Part shown: in pieces, positions 1-12,300 of the stretch
Layout of the letters: every line of letters starts with the position of its first letter
How positions within the stretch are numbered: the first letter of the stretch is position 1
Assembly (NCBI GenBank): GCA_024196135.1
Contig: JAMQCK010000139.1
Coordinates: 1 to 51,573 of the forward strand
Length of the DNA: 51,573 nucleotides
Direction: 5' to 3'
Origin: Pleurotus ostreatus/Saccharomyces cerevisiae fusant
Lineage: Eukaryota > Opisthokonta
The notes under the pieces: model-generated
The model's input: the letters and a program-made list of their open reading frames with translations, nothing else
What the model was told of the DNA's origin: nothing
Database searches by the model: none
Made by a program: the position numbers and the translations under genes

Positions 1-3000
1 GTTAAACTAGTGGGGGAGCGCGCGTTCACGGACGCGTTTATCGACATGGCGAGCAGGGTGGTGGAGATCAAGAAAGGCCCCCCAGCGGCTGAGAGGGTCG
101 TGAAGTTTGTCGGATCGTGAGTGGGCCTGCTGCTGACCAAATTCATGTGTTGACTGAGACTCTAAGGTACATGAAGTTTCTGAATGAGAAGGGTGCGTAA
201 CGAAGCACGCGATTGAGCCCCCTCTAACCCCCCTCTAGACACGGAAGAGAGTGGCATTAGTGCACGCTTTATTGTCCGACTGCTCAACTGGCTGCTTATG
301 GGCTTCAACGCGAAGAACAAGGTTACCCGATGGCGCGTCGTGCAAATCGTGTCGGAACTCATAGCACATCTGGGGGAACTCGAGTGCGTGCTATTCTGCT
401 ACATGTCTATCAACAACTCACCGATACCCCCAGCGAGGACATGTACACCAAACTACGCTCTGGCCTTCTAGCCCGCGTTTATGACAAAGAGAGCCCTGTC
501 CGCGTTCAAGCCACCATCGCCCTCTCCAAACTTATCGGCACAGACGACGCGGATGAGCTCCCCGACGGCGAGCCAACCATCCTCCAAACCCTGATCGAGG
601 TCCTTACGACCGATCCCGCCCCTGAGGTCCGCCGCGCCGCCCTCCTCAATGTGCCTCTCCTCAACGAATCCACACCTGCGATCCTCGCCCGCTCACGCGA
701 CGTTGACGCGTTGACGCGCAAACTCGTCTTCTCCACGGTCATGGCGGGCAAGCTGAGCCACCCGCGACTGCTCACGATCGCGCAGCGCGAAGAGGTCGTG
801 AAGAACGGCCTGGGCGACCGCGAGCCCGGCGTGCGCATGGCCGCCGCGAAGATGGTCACCGGCTGGTTCGAGCGCATGCTCAACGCCGAGGAAAGCGAAG
901 GCCAACCCGCCGCCGCCCCCATTCAGTGGCGCGGCGACGAAGGCGGCATCATGCACGCCTTTATCCGCTTCCTCTGCCTCTTCGACGTCGTCGGTTTGGG
1001 CGAGGCGGTCGCGACCGACGCGGTGCTCTCCGTGCTGGTCACCAAGCCGCAGTACACAGAGGCGTTCGTCTTTGAGGAGCGCTACTGGTTGGACCTCACG
1101 CCCGAGTCCGCCGTTCTCGCGCGCATCTTCATCGAGGAGTGCGCGGCGAACGAGAAGGCGGACTTGATGGAGTCGGCGAGCGTGCCCGTGGTGACCGCGT
1201 TTGCGTTTCTGCTGCAGGAGCGGTATAATACGATGCTGCAAAGGATACAGGGCGCAGAGATGGCGGCGGGGAGTGGGATTAGTGAGGAACAAGAGGAGGA
1301 GCTGGAGGAAGAGATCGCGAAGGCGGAGGTTATTTTGGCTGAGCTGCTGAGGATCTCTAAAAAGTTGGACTACATGGATGAGATTGGGAGGCGGAAGGTG
1401 TTTTCGGTTGTCAGTGAGTGGGGTTTCTTGGATCAAGGTTGGTTGAGTAGGCTGACAGCCGCCTGCAGAGGACATGCTGGCGCACCCGCAACTGCCGCCT
1501 GGTCTCATCAACCACTGTCTGGACGTCATGCTGGTGATCATGGACAGCGAGCGCGACCTCATCCGCATCGTTGTCGAGATCGTCATCGACCTCCGAGACG
1601 AGGACGCAGGCATGGAAGAGAACCCTAACTCGACGGTATGTCCCGTCGTCGTCTGCGATTGGCTCACCTTGAGCTTACTGAATTGTACAGATGAGCCAGA
1701 GCGAGGGCGACACGACGACGTTGTCTGCCATCCGGAGCCGCGACCGCTCTGTGCGGCGGAAGGGGCGGGATGAGATGACTGCCGAGGAGCGTATGCAGGC
1801 TGATGTGACGGATATGCGGTGCTTGATCTTGTGCATCGGGATGCTTGAGCGCATCAATGGGGTAAGTGTGCGGTCTATTTGCGTCAAACGACTTGACACT
1901 AAGCTCTTCTTTCAGAGCTTTGAAGACAACTCCACACTCGAGGGCATTCTCGCGGACCTCATCATTCCTGCCGTCAAGCGCAAGGAGCTGGTCATGAGGG
2001 AGAAGGGCTTGGTCGCGCTGGGACTCTGCTGTCTCATTGCCAAGGTACGGTTTTTCAGTATGAACACTTACCGCGCTTACTAACTTTTGTCATAGAACAT
2101 GGCCGTCAACTCGTTCCAGCTCTTCCTCAGTCAGGTGCAAGCAGCGCCGGAAGAGCTCAAGCTGAAGGTCCTCCAAATCGTCCTCGATATCCTGATCATG
2201 TACGATCAAGAGTTCTTCGGCAAGCCGAATGATATCGTGAGCATCCTCTCTTTTCTCCTATCAGGACCCACCTAAGAGCATCTCCAGACCCCGCAAGTCA
2301 TCACCTACCTCCTGCACACGCTCCAGAACGAGGACTCGCACCAGATCCAGGCGACGCTCTGTATCGGCTTGTCCAAGCTTTTACTCGCCGGCCTCGTCTA
2401 CGACGAGAAGGTCCTGACGAGTCTACTAATGGCATACGTGTCGCCGGCGACGGCAGGCAACTTGGAATTGAGGCAGTGCCTGTCGTACTTTTTCCCGGTT
2501 TACTGCTACTCGTCGGCGGAGAATCAGTTGCGAATGCAGAAGGTCTTCAACATGGCGTTCAATTTGATGGCGAGGGCGTATGAGGAGCTTGAGGGGGAGC
2601 AGGATATGGTGACACCGCAGCAGTTTGGGATGTTGTTTGTGCATTGGACGGATCCGGAGCAGTTGATGGAGGGGTATGTGGCTTCTTCAGTACCTTTGGG
2701 GTCGAGGCTGATCTTGTCTTGCGCAGTGCGATCCAGCATACGACGAGCAAGAACCCGCACGTTGAGCTTGCGCTGGATATCATCATGACACTGTACGATT
2801 CGGAGCGGTCTGGTGAGTGCCCCCTTTCATGACTGGCGATGCCCTGCTCACCCTCGACGCAGAGGAAGACCACAAGGCCCTAGCACAACTCCTCCAGCAC
2901 CTCAAACTGCCCGCCGACCTCGACGACAGAATGATCATCCAGCTCGACTTGCTCCTCACCCACGTCAAAGAGAACGGAACCACCGACGATCCAACCATCG

Positions 3001-3763
3001 ACAAAGCCCTCGACAAGTTCCAGGCGCGGTTCAAGAAGACGTACTCGAAGCGGCTACCCGATATCAATCGGGGCGCGTATCTTGACGAGGAGATGCTCAA
3101 GCTGTACGAGTATGTGGAGGTGGACCCGCCAGAGGCGGTCATTGTGGCGTCGAGCTCGAAGACGTGAGTCGGGTTTGTAGCGCTCGAGGATTAGTCGTAT
3201 TAATTTGTGAGCAGGTCAATGGCGAGTGGCAGTACTTTGGTGCCTTCACGGACGTAAGTTCTCATGATAGCTGCCTTGCTATGCATGTCTAACTCTTTCC
3301 CAGAACACCGAAAGTGGAGGCTGGTCGGACGACCCCCACCAAATCCCAAGTGCTGTAAGTCTGACGTCGCTTTAGGAGACATCGATACTGACAAACCCAG
3401 CAGTCAGCCGATAGGCAATGTCGTGGACGACGAACCCCCAATATCCCGCCACGTGAAGATCTTGACGCCCATGAAGCAGCACGAGAAGCGGTCACGAAGC
3501 CCCGAGTCTGCTCGCAAGCTCTCCTCGCCTGGCAATCGGAAGCGGACACGATCTAGCCTCGTGTAAGCTTTTTGCTCCTCGACGCTACCTTCTATCGAGC
3601 TCATCGTACGCGTAGTCCATCGTCCGAAGAGACAGACGAGTCCGGGGAAGAGGACTCCGAGGACGTCCGACGCTCTTTGCTGTTCCCTCCGCAACGAAGG
3701 CGAGATTCGCTGCTGTCGGACGATGACGATAGAAATTCAGGCGCGGATGATGAAGATTTATGA
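1..3763 (+). CDS. YCG1: Condensin complex subunit 3 (CAP-G/Ycg1), 5' partial
   Basis: This is the HEAT-repeat non-SMC subunit of condensin, which binds DNA with the kleisin subunit during mitotic chromosome compaction. The start lies before the window. Visible exons begin 1–116, 167–192, 239–383 and 434–1413, all joined in frame by GT–AG introns. Family signs are the early HEAT repeats ('YDKESPVRVQATIALSKL', 'VRRAALLNVPL', 'LGDREPGVRMAAAKMVTGW'), an acidic helical insert around 1285–1320, 'FLQERYNTMLQRIQ' and 'FVHWTDPEQLMEG' near 2640. The C-terminus (from about 3150) is low-complexity, basic then acidic, and spliced through four short introns; the last joins at 3604 and ends on TGA at 3761–3763. 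The stop at 3564 lies at the border of that final intron, so the protein could instead end there if the intron is retained. The large antisense open frame over 693–1667 is a GC-rich shadow. Family assignment is strong; the exact C-terminal splicing is inferred. Confidence 0.9.
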
Positions 3764-4302
3764 TATGCGCTGCATTGTCCATGATATGCGCTCCAGTGTC
3801 GATAGCCGTCTTTATTCCTACATATATATCTCGTTGCATGTCTGTTTCCTTGCTCGTATATAGATCGCACTTGTTGTACAACTACGCCCTTCCAATTCGT
3901 GGGTGCATATCTGCGTTAGCGCGCGCCGTAAGATCGAGATGGTAAGTCGCTGATGATACTATGCTCGTGAGGTGAGTCCGTCATGTTTAGCCGCATACAG
4001 ATGTTCTAACCGTACCGCAGGTCTGGATAGTGCGCAATTGGCCTCGCTGAAGGGAGCTCGCTGGTGAAGCCTCGTCACATCGATGACCGTACTGCGCAGG
4101 CTTCACGGTGAAATTCGCAGACTGTTCTTTGACCCTTCTACCTCGTACGGCCGTGGGCATTCATGAGCAGAAACGGACGACGTTATCGGGACAATTACTT
4201 TCAATGACAAGTGGGAGATCGCGATGGACATATGACCCACCGCCGGCTGAACTCTCCCCGTCACGCAACTCCCATAGCCATAATCCAGGTTCTGGACGAA
4301 GC
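3764..4302. other. Intergenic, condensin 3' flank and SDR promoter
   Basis: No coding region is supported here. It holds the condensin 3' untranslated region and the upstream region of the SDR gene. Short open frames on both strands lack recognisable motifs. Confidence 0.5.
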
Positions 4303-4310
4303 TATATATA
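4303..4310 (+). promoter_or_regulatory. TATA box of the SDR gene
   Basis: A TATATATA run lies about 75 nt upstream of the SDR start codon at 4384. That spacing leaves a short 5' untranslated leader. It is the strongest core-promoter match in this intergenic stretch. Confidence 0.6.
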
Positions 4311-4383
4311 CGGTGCATACGCAGAGGACCAGCATCCAGTTGCGGCTCTATCTCACAAGCACTAACCTATCTCATAACACAAT

Positions 4384-5395
4384 ATGTCAGGCGGCAAATT
4401 CCTCACTGGCAAGGTTGCCCTTGGTACGTTCTTCCTGCCTTCGCAATCGCAGCCAGGGCTAACTCAGACGCACTCAGTGACCGGTTCGTCTCGCGGCATT
4501 GGCGCCAGCACTGCTCTCGGGCTCGCCGAAGCCGGTGCGGACGTCGTGGTCAACTACGTCAAGTCCAAGGGTCCCGCCGAGGAGGTCGCTACGAAGGCGC
4601 GCGCATTCGGTGTGCGCGCCGAGGTCATCCAGGCGGATGTCACCCAGCCGGAGGAGATCGAGAGGCTCTTCACGGAGGCGGTAAAGAAACTTGGGCGCAT
4701 TGATATTGTGTTCTCGAATGCGGGAATTGAGGCCTGGGCAAGGCCGGATGAGTTTTCGAGGGAAGGGATGGATAAGGTAGGTGGGGGTGGGGGTGTGAGA
4801 AGGGGTTAGCTCGCTCAAGGTGGATGGGATTTGCGCAGGTCTTCGGCACGAATGTGTATAGCCAGTTGTTTGTGGCGCAGCAGGCGTACAAGCACTTGCA
4901 GGACGAGGGACGCCTCATCTTGATGTCGTCCATCGCGGCGCATATGGTAGGTCGAGATCTGGCTGATGACTCGAGCCAAGGCTAATATCATGCAGGGTCG
5001 CCCTGCGCATGCATACTATGCCGCGTCGAAGGCCGCTGTCCAGGGTGCCACTCGCGCCCTCGCATGGGACTTCGGCCCTCGCAAGATCACGGTTAACGCC
5101 GTCGCGCCCGGTGGCATCAAGACGGACATGTACAGTAAGGGATACACTCGTCGTCGCGGTGTCGGGACTTTGCTAACGAACACGTCCGATAGCTGAGGCC
5201 GCAGCGAAGTACATCCCAGGCGGCGACAAGTTGTCGGCGGAGGACATTGATAGGATCACCGGGAGCTGGAGTCCTCTGAACCGTCCGGGCTATCCTGAGG
5301 ACGTCGTTGGCGCGGTGCTGCTACTGGCGAGCCCCCATTCGCAGTGGCTGACTGGGCAGACGTTGCAAGTGAGCGGTGGTGCGCGCATGGTGTGA
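4384..5395 (+). CDS. Short-chain dehydrogenase/reductase, THN/versicolorin reductase-like
   Basis: This is a 262-residue classical SDR, an NAD(P)H-dependent carbonyl reductase. Exons are 4384–4423, 4478–4776, 4839–4946, 4996–5134 and 5193–5395; the sum is divisible by three. The Rossmann cofactor motif is 'VTGSSRGIGAS'. The NAG motif is 'FSNAGIE', the catalytic Ser lies in 'LMSSIAA', and the Tyr-x3-Lys pair is in 'AYYAASKAAVQ'. The C-terminus 'LTGQTLQVSGGARMV' is typical of the 3-oxoacyl-ACP reductase / tetrahydroxynaphthalene reductase / versicolorin reductase group. The loop 'VAPGGIKTDMY' also fits the fungal polyhydroxynaphthalene reductase subgroup. There is no polyketide synthase or other secondary-metabolism gene nearby in the window, so a melanin role is not supported by context. 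The substrate is unknown. It has its own TATA box and faces away from the condensin gene. Confidence 0.88.
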
Positions 5396-5429
5396 GGTGC
5401 TGAATGGATGGCAACAAGATGTACAGAAG

Positions 5430-6290
5430 AGTATGTGTACAAATAACAATGATGATCTGCAGATGCAGCGAAAGGGATCCAAAAATTCGACGCAATGCGC
5501 CCGAGGCTCGTCCAACAGCTGTGTACACGGCCGACGGTAGTCGGCGCGCACTGCCATAGGTATACCCCGCTGGCCGCTGCTCGATTTCCACCTCCCCACA
5601 AATCCACGCCACGAACTGCCCATGGTCTTTGGTTCCCCTTGACTCGCTGTATCAGGCATTACACCGTGCCCTCCCCTTTTAGGCCGCGCGGGGCTGCCAA
5701 ATGGTCGGACACGACGAAGTCCTGCATCCACGCACATGCAAGAGTGCTGAGGCAGCTCCGAGCTCCTCCGCAACGCGGAAGCCCTCCGAAGAGGCTGCAT
5801 GCGCTGTGGACTGGACCATTCGCCGATTTTCTGACAAGCAGTCACGACGCAACGTGATGATGAAGGAGCGCGGGGTAACTCAGCCGTGTACCATACATAC
5901 GAGAAAGACCGACGGCGGAGCGCCCGAGAGGGTGAGTCTCAGGGCTTGATTGTCAGACACCGAGAGGTGAGTCGCGGTGTTCAACATTGCTCGTGGCGGT
6001 GGACCTCCCGAGGGAATGCGGGTATTCGAAGTCAGCGGCAGCGTCGCCGCGCACCTCAAGGAGTGCGCGACGCCCTGCACAGGCGCACCCATCGCTGGGC
6101 GAACAGGCAGGGTCTGGCTCGAGAAAGAGGACACGGAGGTCCTGTGCGGATCGAGCGTGGCAGTCGCCGGCGGACGAGTGTAGAGGAATAAGTGCTTCTC
6201 ACCTCGAGGGGCTTATATACAAGGCGCCTCGTGGAAAATTCGAGGCAGAGTTGGCGCCTATTTGCGGAATCAAGGCGGCTAGAAGGCCAG
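5430..6290 (-). repeat. TATA-bearing dispersed repeat, copy A (points left)
   Basis: This is one of four diverged copies of a ~0.85 kb element. Read on the minus strand it has a GC-rich lead-in ending 'AGGCGCC', a GTATATAA box (6213–6220), a conserved block about 45 nt downstream ('CTCGTCCGCCGGCGAC', then 'CCGCACAGGACC') and a conserved end containing 'GTCGAATTTTTGGA' (about 5480). Copy B follows directly in the same orientation; copies C and D lie at 12.8–14.7 kb on the plus strand. Open frames in the copies are in different registers and frameshifted relative to each other, so no shared protein is supported. No long terminal repeats or terminal inverted repeats were seen. Boundaries are approximate. 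Confidence 0.75.
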
Positions 6291-6369
6291 AAGGTGTTCA
6301 GGTGACCAGAGCATAGCGGATGTCGGAGCGGTGCCATAAATGGTCATTTGAGAAGCTCGTTGTACCGAA

Positions 6370-7205
6370 AAAATGTGTGGACAAGATAACAATTGTGATC
6401 TGCAGATGCAGACGATAGATTCCAAAATTCGACGCAACGCGCCCAAAGCTCGTCCGGCAGCTATGCACATACCGAGCAGTGTCGGCGTGCACTGCCTTGA
6501 CGATATTTCGCCGGCCGTTGCTCGAGTTCGACGTCCCCAAGTCCGTGCTAAAAGCAGCCCAAGGTCTTTGGTTTCCCTTGACTCTTCACTGCAGCCAGGC
6601 ATGCCACCCGCGCCCTCCATAATTACGTATGACCAGCCGGGGCCCAAGCTCACAATGGCTGAGTCTTGCATCCAGACGCACGCAAGAGTGCTGAGGCAGC
6701 TATGCCCCTCAGCACCGCGAGAGCCCTCCAAGCACCGTTGGAGGCCGCATGCGCTATGGACTCGGACCCGTTTGCCGAGCGTCTGACAGAGGGCGCCGAC
6801 TGGCTGCGGGGTCTGGAAGAGGTGCGCGTGCGATCATGCTGAATATGCAGACGAGAAGGACCGATGGCTGAGCACCGAGAGGGTCGCGGTGCCCGATGGC
6901 AGCACACCTTCGAAGAGGGGAGTTGCGGTGCTCGTGGCGGTGGACCCTTCGAAGGGGAGGCGAAAGTCAAAAGCAACAGCAGCGTCGCCGCACGCGGCGC
7001 CCTGCACGAATTCACCCATCGCTGGGCAAATAGGCAGGGTTAAAGCTCGAGAAAGAGGACACGGAGGTCCTGCACGGGTCGAGCGCGGCAGTCGCTTTCG
7101 GACGGGCGTATCAAGAAGGAAGGCGCTTGCTGCCTCGGGGGAGTTATATACGACGCGCCTCGTGCAAAAATCGAGGCAGAGTCGGCGTTGAGGCGGCAAG
7201 AAGGG
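6370..7205 (-). repeat. TATA-bearing dispersed repeat, copy B (points left)
   Basis: This is the second left-pointing copy, arranged head-to-tail with copy A. The box-to-box distance is about 931 bp. The minus-strand GTATATAA box is at 7144–7151, with the conserved downstream block at about 7060–7095. Its 3' part ('GATCTGCAGATGCAG' on the plus strand near 6400, and 'AAAATTCGACGCAACGCGCCC' shortened by one base relative to copy A) matches copy A closely. No intact open frame is shared with copy A. The element looks like a transcribed but non-coding or decayed unit; its class is unknown to me. Confidence 0.75.
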
Positions 7206-7229
7206 AACGGCAGTCGGAGCGATGCCATA

Positions 7230-7335
7230 AGTTCGATTCCAGTGCCACAGAAGACCGCCGTACTCGAATCCGGAAGACCACCGTATTCGAATCCGGAACT
7301 CCATCGTAAGTATTCGATTTCGGAACGCCATCGAC
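7230..7335. repeat. Degenerate ~27-bp tandem repeat
   Basis: About four imperfect units share a core like 'TATTCGAATCCGGAA' followed by 'GACCACCG' or 'CTCCATCG'. The array sits just outside the 5' end of repeat copy B. No function is evident. Confidence 0.6.
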
Positions 7336-8989
7336 GAGAACGGCTTCGTTGTTCTTCCCGGGATGAAGCTTCCTGAGAACTGAGAGAGCAGACAAAGGTC
7401 ACAGACAAGAGGAACTTAGGCCACAGACCAGAGGAACTTACCGACGAGCATGTCAATATGAAGAGACAAGACCAACTCACCTGACCAAGGTCCTTCGGCA
7501 ATTGCCGTAATGAACTTGCGTTTCTCCCACTGTGATCTCCAGGTGATCTTGCGACTACGATTTGGCAGGCGACCGCGATCAGGCAGCGATATGGTTCACG
7601 GCGTATGTACGCGTGCTCGTGTAGCCATCGCATGCGCTCTCACTCATATACGGCCCTTCAACGTAAACCGCGACTGCGCCCTGAGCTACACTACACATCG
7701 GCTACTTCGTTCCTTCGCCCGTCGCAACAGCACAATCTGGGACGGTTCTGCGCATCGATGGGCGGCACGTTTGTTCGCGTATCTGGAAGCGAAGGCTCTG
7801 GCTGGTCTCGCTTGGATAGTGCCGACTACCAGCTCAAGCCACCTGCCGATCGTGACCCACGGTGAGGGCAATATGTCCATCTTGCTGCGACGGGCCGTTC
7901 GGAGAAGTTACTGTCGTGGATGCAACGGAGTAGTTACTATCATGGATGCGAGGGGCTCTTGCTATGATCCTCGATGGCTAGTTGTACGTCGATGGCTAAT
8001 CGTACCGCAGCGGAAGTCGAGCAAACGTGCAGCGACCTCGGGCAAACTTCGCGTCGGGGTTGTGTCCATCTGTAAGTCCTATTCACTACCCCGCCGCTCA
8101 TTCAGATCGGCGGCTCCCTTGATCAATGCTATCAGTTACTTTCGCGGTACCATCAGCATTCAATCGCCCGAAAAGGTCACCCACTCGCCCGAAAAGGACA
8201 TGAAGCCCTGCCAAAGGGAGAATCAGGTGCGGACCCTCGGTACCGCGGGCTTCCGCCCAGAGGGCTAGCCTTTGCTGCTCGCTTCAGGGACTCTCACGTA
8301 CGCAAATGCAAGGGCCCTGTTCTCGCCAGTGCATGGGTCCCTGTTCTCGCAACGCATAGGACCCTCCTTTCGCAGCACATCGGACGACCCGACAAAACGA
8401 ACGGGAGAAAGCGACGACAGACGACGAATTCAACAGAGGGAAGGCGACAGCAGAAAAGCATCTCCCGAACACTACATGGCGTTCAGGGTCCAAGGAGCGA
8501 CGGAGCGTGAAGGGGGCAACATATTCGCCGTGCAAAGCAACAGTTTCGACGGGCAGAACAAGGAGATCGCCGTGCAAAACGACGGAGAGGTCGTCGCTGC
8601 GCAGCCGTTACCGTCTCGTGCCCGCGTTTCTCGGTCGCGCCGGCACCGTTCGCATCGTTGCGCGTTGCCCCTCGCGTCCGTCGCGAGATACGAGCAGTTT
8701 CAGCCAGAAATTCGGATCGCCAGCATCGAGGTGCAAAGAGACGAAGGGGGTCTCCCGACTGCCGAAGGCGCAGCGCTCGCCGACGTTCAGGAGCCCGTGT
8801 ACGCCCTGAAAGTATGCGGTCCCTGCGCCTCGGGGCGGCTATCCCTTTCTGGGCGCTTGAGCAGTCTTTCTGGCCATAGACGACCGCGATGAACGTGCAG
8901 GAGGTTGCGCGCTCTAGAATGACCGAGAAGACGTTGTATGGGATGAAATCAAAGTGCATCCGCGGAAAATCAGAGTCTACCCGCGATCA
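7336..8989. other. Gene-poor stretch with degenerate repeats
   Basis: Two long plus-strand open frames (7510–8268, 252 aa; 8272–8892, 206 aa) span this region. Neither shows a recognisable domain, and composition is Arg/Ser-rich as expected of GC-rich non-coding DNA. Local short duplications are visible: 'AGAGGAACTTA' twice at 7409–7440, 'ACTCGCCCGAAAAGG'-type units at 8165–8200, 'CCCTGTTCTCGC'-type units at 8315–8370, and 'GCCGTGCAAA' twice at 8528–8580. I see no gene I can support. It may be decayed repeat sequence. Confidence 0.45.
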
Positions 8990-9084
8990 AGTTGAACTGT
9001 GACCGTGACATTGAGAGGGAGTTCGGCTGGGTGCCTCATCGCTGAGGATGGGGGATGTGCCAGGGCAGAGAGGTGGTCCCGCCG

Positions 9085-9139
9085 AGGGGAGCGTCCGAGC
9101 GTGCCGCCGCCTTACCGCTTTCATCCGGCAAAGAAGGGG
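9085..9139 (+). promoter_or_regulatory. Two AGGGG (STRE-like) motifs upstream of the trehalose gene
   Basis: AGGGG pentamers lie at 9085–9089 and 9135–9139, about 215–270 bp upstream of the TPS2 start. In yeast, AGGGG/CCCCT is the stress response element bound by Msn2/4, and trehalose genes are classic targets. Basidiomycetes need not use the same factor, and the stretch is G-rich, so chance occurrence is possible. A weak TATA-like 'CATATAG' occurs near 9272. Confidence 0.35.
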
Positions 9140-9354
9140 ATGGAAGAGGAAGGCGGGGGCCGCGGGGGTTGACATCAGTGCCGTCATCAGGCCGTCGGGG
9201 CGTCGGTGTGACGTTGCCAATCTGAGCGGGGGCCCCGGTTTATCCTGCCCGCCAACCAGATCGCCCGCATACATATAGACCGTCTACCCTCAGTTTCTTC
9301 TAATCAGATTCCCCATCCCCATCCCCCGCCTCCGCGACCCAGACGACCCCCGCG

Positions 9355-12300
9355 ATGGCCACCACGGACCACGTCCGCCAGCAGATCCGCGAGCTCGAGG
9401 AGATCAACCAGAAGCAAGGGCTCGCCCTCTCCGGCCGAGTCATCCACGTCTGCCACTACCTCCCCGTCACCGCCGCCCTCAAGGCCCCGAATGCGAGCGG
9501 GCTCATCAGCCCACCCGCGACCCCGCCAGTCCGCCCTTCCGACCTCGAGTCCAAGACCGATGGCGCGGCTAAGCACTGGACGCTCGGCGTTCGCTATGGA
9601 CACGCAGCGATGATCTCTGGCATCAAGTCGCTGTCGCGAACACGCAGCCAGGTCATCATCGGCTGGACAGGCGACATTCCGCGCGCTCCAGCTAGCGCTG
9701 GCGCGACTGCGGGAACGAGCAGCGCAGCGAGCGTGCCTTCGAATGCGATCACGCAGGAGGACAAGGATGCGCTCGTAGAAGCCCTTGCAGAGTACAGCAA
9801 GAACGAGCCTCAGGAGGAATGCGAAGGCGCCAAGCACGAGATCGGCTACGTGCCAGTATGGCTGGACGACAAGGTCGCGCACGGTCACTACGATGGCTAC
9901 TGCAAGCAGAGTGCGTGCTCAGTCCGATCTTTTTGAGTCTTGTACTTACCTCTGGTGCAGCCCTCTGGCCGCTATTCCACTACCTCCTCTGGCAAGACGT
10001 CGCCTCCGAGCAGTCGCAAGCCTCCGCCTGCTACCAATACTACGTTCAAGCCAACCGCACCTTCGCCGAGAAGATCTGCGAAACCTACCGCCCCGGCGAC
10101 CTCATCTGGATCCACGACTACCACCTGCTCCTCGTCCCCAAGTTCATCCGCGAGATTATGCGCGAGAAGGAGCGCGACGGCACGCTGGGCTGCAAGGCCG
10201 AGGAGGTCATGATCGGCTTCTTCATCCACACGCCCTTCCCCAGCAGCGAGGTCTACCGATGCCTGCCCGAGCGCAAGCAGATCCTCGATGGCATCCTGGG
10301 CGCGAACCTGGTGTGCTTCCAGACGTACTCGTATGCGCGGCACTTCTTGTCGACGTGCGTGCGGGTGTGCGGGTATGAGACGACGACGGCGCATACGGCG
10401 AGCTCGATCACGAAGTCGTTCCGGGTGGACGAGGATAGCAGTGGGGGTGTTGGTGTGGATGTGCAGGGGCATGTCACAATTGTGGAGCACTGTCCCGTGG
10501 GCATCGATGCTGAGCGTGTTGGCCGCGACATTTTGCGACCGGGCATCCAGCCCAAGCTCGAGGCCTTGATGCACCTGTACGAGGGCAAGAAGATCATCGT
10601 CGGCCGTGATAAGCTTGACGTGGTCAAGGGTGTCCTACAGAAGGTGCGTTCATCGCTCGAATTCAATAGATTTTTGCTGATGGGTTGTTGAGCTGCGCGC
10701 CTTCCGCCATCTCCTGCTCACCTACCCGCAATGGATCGGCAAGGTCGTCATGATCCAGGTCACCTCGCCCTCGCTCACCGACTCTCCGAAGCTGGAGAAG
10801 CAGGTCAGCGAGCTCGTCTCGCAGATCAACGGCGAGTTTGGCAGCCTCGACTTCATCCCTTGCCATCACTAGTGCGCATACACTCCCTTCGTCCTACCAA
10901 TCCCATACTGACCTCCATCTTGTAGCCACCAGACGCTGAAGAAGGACGAGTTCTATGCGCTGTTATCCGTCGCGGACCTCGCGTTGATCACGCCTTTGCG
11001 CGATGGGATGAACACGACGTCGATGGAGTTCGTGGTCGCTCAGGAGAGAACAAAGAAGAGCCCATGTGTACTGTCAGAGTTCATGGGCATCAGCCGACAC
11101 ATGGCGGAGGCCCTGCTCGTCAACCCATGGGATCTGGGCGTGAGTCCAACTCGCCTTCGCATCTTCACAAAAAAAGCTCATCAGCTCCTCCCCAGGACGT
11201 CGCCGCCGCCATCGACCGCGGCCTCACCATGGCCGACCCGGAGCGGAGCGCGCGCCACGCCAAGCTGTATGAGAAGGTCACGACGCACACCTCCCACACC
11301 TGGGCTGCCCTCCTCGTCAAGATGCTCGTCGCGCACGCCGGCGGCCTCGATGCCATGATGAAGCCCTCCGAGACACCCTACATCGACACCGCGCTCCTGA
11401 AGGCCAAGTACACCGCCGCCTCGAAGCGCCTCTTCCTCTTCGACTACGACGGGACGCTCGCGCCGATCGTGAAGACGCCGAGCGCGGCGGTGCCCACGCC
11501 GCAGGTGCTGCGCGCGCTGGAGAAGCTGAGCGCGGACCCGAAGAACGTGGTGTATATCATTTCGGGGCGCGATGGCCAGTTTTTGGAGCAGCACTTGGGC
11601 CATTTGGAGAATGTGGGCTTCAGTGCGGAGCATGGGGGCTTTGTGAGGCCGCCGAAGAGGGAGAATGGGGGGTCGTCGGAGTGGATGAACTTTACGGAGC
11701 GGCTGGATATGAGCTGGATGTCGGAGGTGGAGGAGATTTTCAAGTATTACACTGAGGTGAGTGGGGTGTTTCCTTACCGCGCTGTGTTGTGGTGCGATGG
11801 GTGATTTGCTGACGGGGTTCACAGCGCACGACCGGCAGCACGATCGAGGTGAAGAAGTCGTCGATCACCTGGCACTACCGCAACAGCGACCCGGAGTGGG
11901 GCGAGTTCCAGTGCCGGCAGTGCCAGGACCTGCTGGAGAACAACCTGGCGAACAAGCGGCCGATCGAGGTGATGTTGGGGAAGAAGAACCTGGAGGTGCG
12001 CCCGATGGCGATCAACAAGGGCGAGATCGTCAAGCGGATCGTGTACCAGAACCCGGATGCGGAGTTTGTGTTTTGTGCGGGGGATGATAAGGTGAGTTTG
12101 GCGGTCATTGTCAATTGTAGGGAGTTCGAGAGCTGACGACTATCCCCCCCCTACCAGACCGACGAAGACATGTTCCGCGCGCTCCTCCTCTTCCCCAACA
12201 CGCCGGGCCGCAACTCGGGCTCCTCGCACATCCGCTTCGAGGCCCCGCTCTCCGTCACGCTCACCAGCGACGCGAAGGGGCAGGACTTCCCGCCCGTCGA

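Noticed and set aside
330..450. ATG at 330 as the start of the condensin gene
   Set aside because: It is in the wrong frame for the family sequence. The real frame runs through 239–383 and splices to 434, giving 'ELDEDMYTKLRSGLL'.
693..1667. Long minus-strand open frame opposite condensin
   Set aside because: It has no motif and is biased in composition. It is a mirror of GC-rich codons in a well-supported plus-strand gene.
7510..8892. Two long plus-strand open frames in the gene-poor stretch
   Set aside because: No domain, no splice structure and no codon bias like the neighbours. They overlap degenerate repeats.
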